From the NCBI GenBank assembly GCA_017303555.1, contig JAFLCN010000025.1, positions 1 through 52,769 of the forward strand: a DNA stretch of 52,769 nt, read 5' to 3'. Made by a program: the position numbers and the translations under genes. The notes beneath the pieces were generated by a model, which worked only from the letters and a program-made list of their open reading frames with translations, had not been told where the DNA came from and searched no databases. The stretch comes from Planctomycetota bacterium. GTDB lineage: Bacteria; Planctomycetota; Phycisphaerae; Phycisphaerales; UBA1924. Positions 50,965 to 52,769 of this stretch are shown here, piece after piece (within the stretch, counting starts at the first letter, position 1; each line of letters begins with the position of its first letter).

Positions 50965-52665
50965 ATGAGCACCACCGGAGAAAGGGACAACCCGCGCGGA
51001 TCGGAAGCTCGCCGCGTGCTGGACGCGGTGTTCTCCACCCGGGGCGAGCTGTACTCGGCGTGCCTTGCGGGCGTGCTGTTGCTGCTCGGCTGGGGGCTGC
51101 ACGCGATTTTCGACTGGCCCCGCGCGGAGCTTGCGATCTGGGCGAGTTTGCTTCTCGGGCTGGTGCACGGCGCTCGCGCGGCGTGGGAATCACTGCGGGA
51201 GAAGCGGGTTGATATCGATGTGCTGATGGTTGTGGGCGCGGTTGCCGCGGCATCGATCGGGCACGCGGAAGAGGGCGCGCTGCTGCTGTTCCTGTTCGTG
51301 CTGGCGGGCGCGCTCGAAGATATGGCGATGGCGCGGACGCGGCGCGAGATCGAGGCGCTGCACAAGCTGATGCCGACCGAGACGACGGTGTTTCGCGCCG
51401 GGGCGTGGATTGATGCGGCGCCCGAGAGCCTGATCGCGGGCGAGCGGGTGAAGATCCGGCCGGGGCAGCGTGTGCCGGCGGATTGCAGGTTGGTGCAGGG
51501 CGCGACGGAGATGGATCAGTCGGCGATCACGGGCGAGAGCATGCCGCGGGTTGTGAAGGTGGGGGATGAGTTGTTCGCGGGGACGATCAACCTGGATGAT
51601 CCGGTCGAGGCGGAGGTGACGAGGCCGGCGCACGAGAGCAGTTTGCAGAAGGTTCTGAATCTGGTGACGACGGCGCGCGAGCAGCGCGAGCCGGTGCAGC
51701 GGACGATCGATCGGTTGAGCGCGCCGTACTCGGTTGGCGTGATGGCCCTGAGCGCTTTGGTGCTGGTTGTGTGGTGGCTGGTGTTCAAGCGGACATTCGA
51801 TGATGCGTTGTACACGGCGATCACGCTGCTCATAGTCGGTTCGCCGTGCGCGTTGATCATCGCGACGCCGACGGCGACGCTTTCGGCGATTGCACGCGGC
51901 GCGAGGGCGGGCGTTCTGTTCAAGGGCGGGCAGGCGATCGAGCGGCTGGCGAACATCGGGGCGGTCTGCTTTGACAAGACGGGCACGCTGACGATGGGGC
52001 GGCCCCGGCTTGAACAGGTGCACGCGGTGGCGTGGTCGGATGGAAAGCGACTGCTCGCGCTCGCTTCGGCGATCGAGGGTGAGAGCACGCACCCGATCGC
52101 GGCGGCGGTGCGCGATGCCGCGAAGGCGCGGGGGCTTGCGCCGGATACGGAACTTTCGAATATCACGCACACCACCGGGCGGGGCATGACGGCGAGCTGG
52201 CGCGGCGCGGAAGTGCGCCTGGGCAGCACGGCGCACACCGATCCGGTCACGCCGGTCTGCCTGCGGCAGCGGGTGCACGATGTGCTCAAAACCATCCGCG
52301 AGCGCGGGCAGATGGGCGTGGTGATCGCGATCGGGGTGGACGAAGAAGCGATCAAGAGCGGGCGGGCGAGCGACCCGAGCGCGGAAGGCGTGGGTGAAGC
52401 GGCGGTCTTGATCATGTCGGATTCGGTGCGGCCGGGTGCGCGGGCGCTCGTCAAGGAGCTGCACAACCTGGGCGTGAAGCCCGTGAAGATGCTGACGGGC
52501 GACAACAAGACGACGGCGGAGCGGGTGGCGACCAGTTTGGGGATCGATGAGTTCGCGGCGGACTTGCTGCCGGCGGATAAGTTGGAAGCGGTCGCGGCAC
52601 TGAAGGAGGAGTTGAAGTACAAGGCCCAGACGAAGGGCGGGCCGGACTTTGGTCAATTTCAATGA
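50965..52665 (+). CDS. P1B-4-type heavy-metal ATPase, 3' truncated by a join
   Basis: The visible 566 residues hold the TGES actuator loop, an SPC membrane motif (IVGSPCALIIATP) typical of the P1B-4 group (cobalt/zinc export), the DKTGTLT phosphorylation site and the HP motif (STHPIAAAV). The nucleotide domain continues to MLTGDNKTTAERVATSLGID. The hinge motif GDGxNDxP and last membrane helices are missing: after KGGP (ending at 52644) the sequence switches to unrelated DNA and stops soon after. No N-terminal metal domain is seen. It would be non-functional as it stands. Confidence 0.9.
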   Translation: MSTTGERDNPRGSEARRVLDAVFSTRGELYSACLAGVLLLLGWGLHAIFDWPRAELAIWASLLLGLVHGARAAWESLREKRVDIDVLMVVGAVAAASIGHAEEGALLLFLFVLAGALEDMAMARTRREIEALHKLMPTETTVFRAGAWIDAAPESLIAGERVKIRPGQRVPADCRLVQGATEMDQSAITGESMPRVVKVGDELFAGTINLDDPVEAEVTRPAHESSLQKVLNLVTTAREQREPVQRTIDRLSAPYSVGVMALSALVLVVWWLVFKRTFDDALYTAITLLIVGSPCALIIATPTATLSAIARGARAGVLFKGGQAIERLANIGAVCFDKTGTLTMGRPRLEQVHAVAWSDGKRLLALASAIEGESTHPIAAAVRDAAKARGLAPDTELSNITHTTGRGMTASWRGAEVRLGSTAHTDPVTPVCLRQRVHDVLKTIRERGQMGVVIAIGVDEEAIKSGRASDPSAEGVGEAAVLIMSDSVRPGARALVKELHNLGVKPVKMLTGDNKTTAERVATSLGIDEFAADLLPADKLEAVAALKEELKYKAQTKGGPDFGQFQ

Positions 52666-52768
52666 CCTTGTCCAAATGCTCCAGCCCCTGTACTTTTTCG
52701 TACTTGAGCGGACGCTTCAGGCTGTTGTAAAAATGGCTCTGCAGGATGGGGTAAAGCGTTTCGTTTAC
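52643..52768 (-). CDS. uvrA: UvrA fragment (minus strand), lower GC, probably from another genome
   Basis: Read on the minus strand, this encodes VNETLYPILQSHFYNSLKRP and onward to GLEHLDKVIEIDQSP, a clear piece of UvrA just before its DQSPIGRTPRSNPATY block. It breaks off where the P1B ATPase sequence starts. By my count GC is about 47% over the last 125 bases, far below the rest. It is partial at both ends. A chimeric assembly join is the simplest reading; a real rearrangement or transfer cannot be ruled out. Confidence 0.82.
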
Positions 52769-52769
52769 C

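Noticed and set aside
1..52769. tRNA, rRNA or CRISPR arrays
   Set aside because: I looked for cloverleaf-like arms, long conserved rRNA words and regular repeat-spacer arrays and saw none that hold up; a scan with dedicated tools would settle this.

Overview
This window is GC-rich DNA that looks like a member of the Planctomycetota, class Phycisphaerae. The main reasons are the paired aspartate-rich C-terminal repeats of the type called GC-type dockerin (CPADLNxDGxVDDADFxxF... ending LLCP) on several large exported proteins, a CXXCH-type NrfHA nitrite reductase, lipopolysaccharide-type surface polysaccharide genes, and dense genes with very short spacers. No rRNA, tRNA or CRISPR array was seen.

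Layout. 1-12.7 kb: the end of a large secreted S74-chaperone protein, a small lipoprotein, a YjfB-like protein, ClpB, an Asp/Glu racemase-like protein, a Tat-exported phosphoesterase, nrfH-nrfA (ammonia-forming nitrite reduction), a nucleotidyltransferase/partner pair, a YqjD-YqjE-like membrane operon and a class IV aminotransferase. 12.8-19.6 kb: two membrane proteins, an acidic protein, a ClC chloride channel, and a MntA/HepT toxin-antitoxin pair whose toxin gene overlaps purB by ATGA. 19.6-26.6 kb: surface glycan genes (LpxL-type acyltransferase, O-antigen ligase-like protein, methyltransferase, GT2 and GT4 glycosyltransferases).

26.6-30 kb is a compact accessory operon. A MauE-like membrane protein with an apparently leaderless promoter is followed by a cysteine-rich exported peptide, two tandem paralogous anchored proteins and a prepilin-like protein. 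30-39 kb holds four exported dockerin-type proteins: a reprolysin-like metalloprotease with a P-domain, two giant proteins built of repeated roughly 200-residue modules, and a smaller one.

39.2-44.5 kb is the most unusual block. On the minus strand lie a C-terminal-HTH protein, an ABC-type ATPase, a GNAT acetyltransferase and a terminase large-subunit-like ATPase/nuclease. Across from them, divergently, is an XRE/S24 (LexA/CI-like) repressor, with a perfect inverted repeat at the leftward start codon. No capsid, portal, tail or integrase gene is visible. It looks like an SOS-type controlled, phage-derived cassette built around a split version of the ABC-ATPase/acetyltransferase fusion (COG2401 type). 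Paralogous dockerin-type genes flank the wider region on opposite strands.

44.7-52.8 kb: a dockerin-type protein followed by a relic dockerin module, an acid phosphatase lipoprotein, a MoxR ATPase, a transglutaminase-like protein, an unknown protein with a DUF2325-like end, and a P1B-4-type metal ATPase that stops before its GDGxNDxP motif. The last ~125 bases have much lower GC and read as UvrA on the opposite strand, so the right end is probably a chimeric assembly join. Several families of short interspersed repeats occur between genes, and some appear in frame inside genes (ClpB, the aminotransferase, the terminase).
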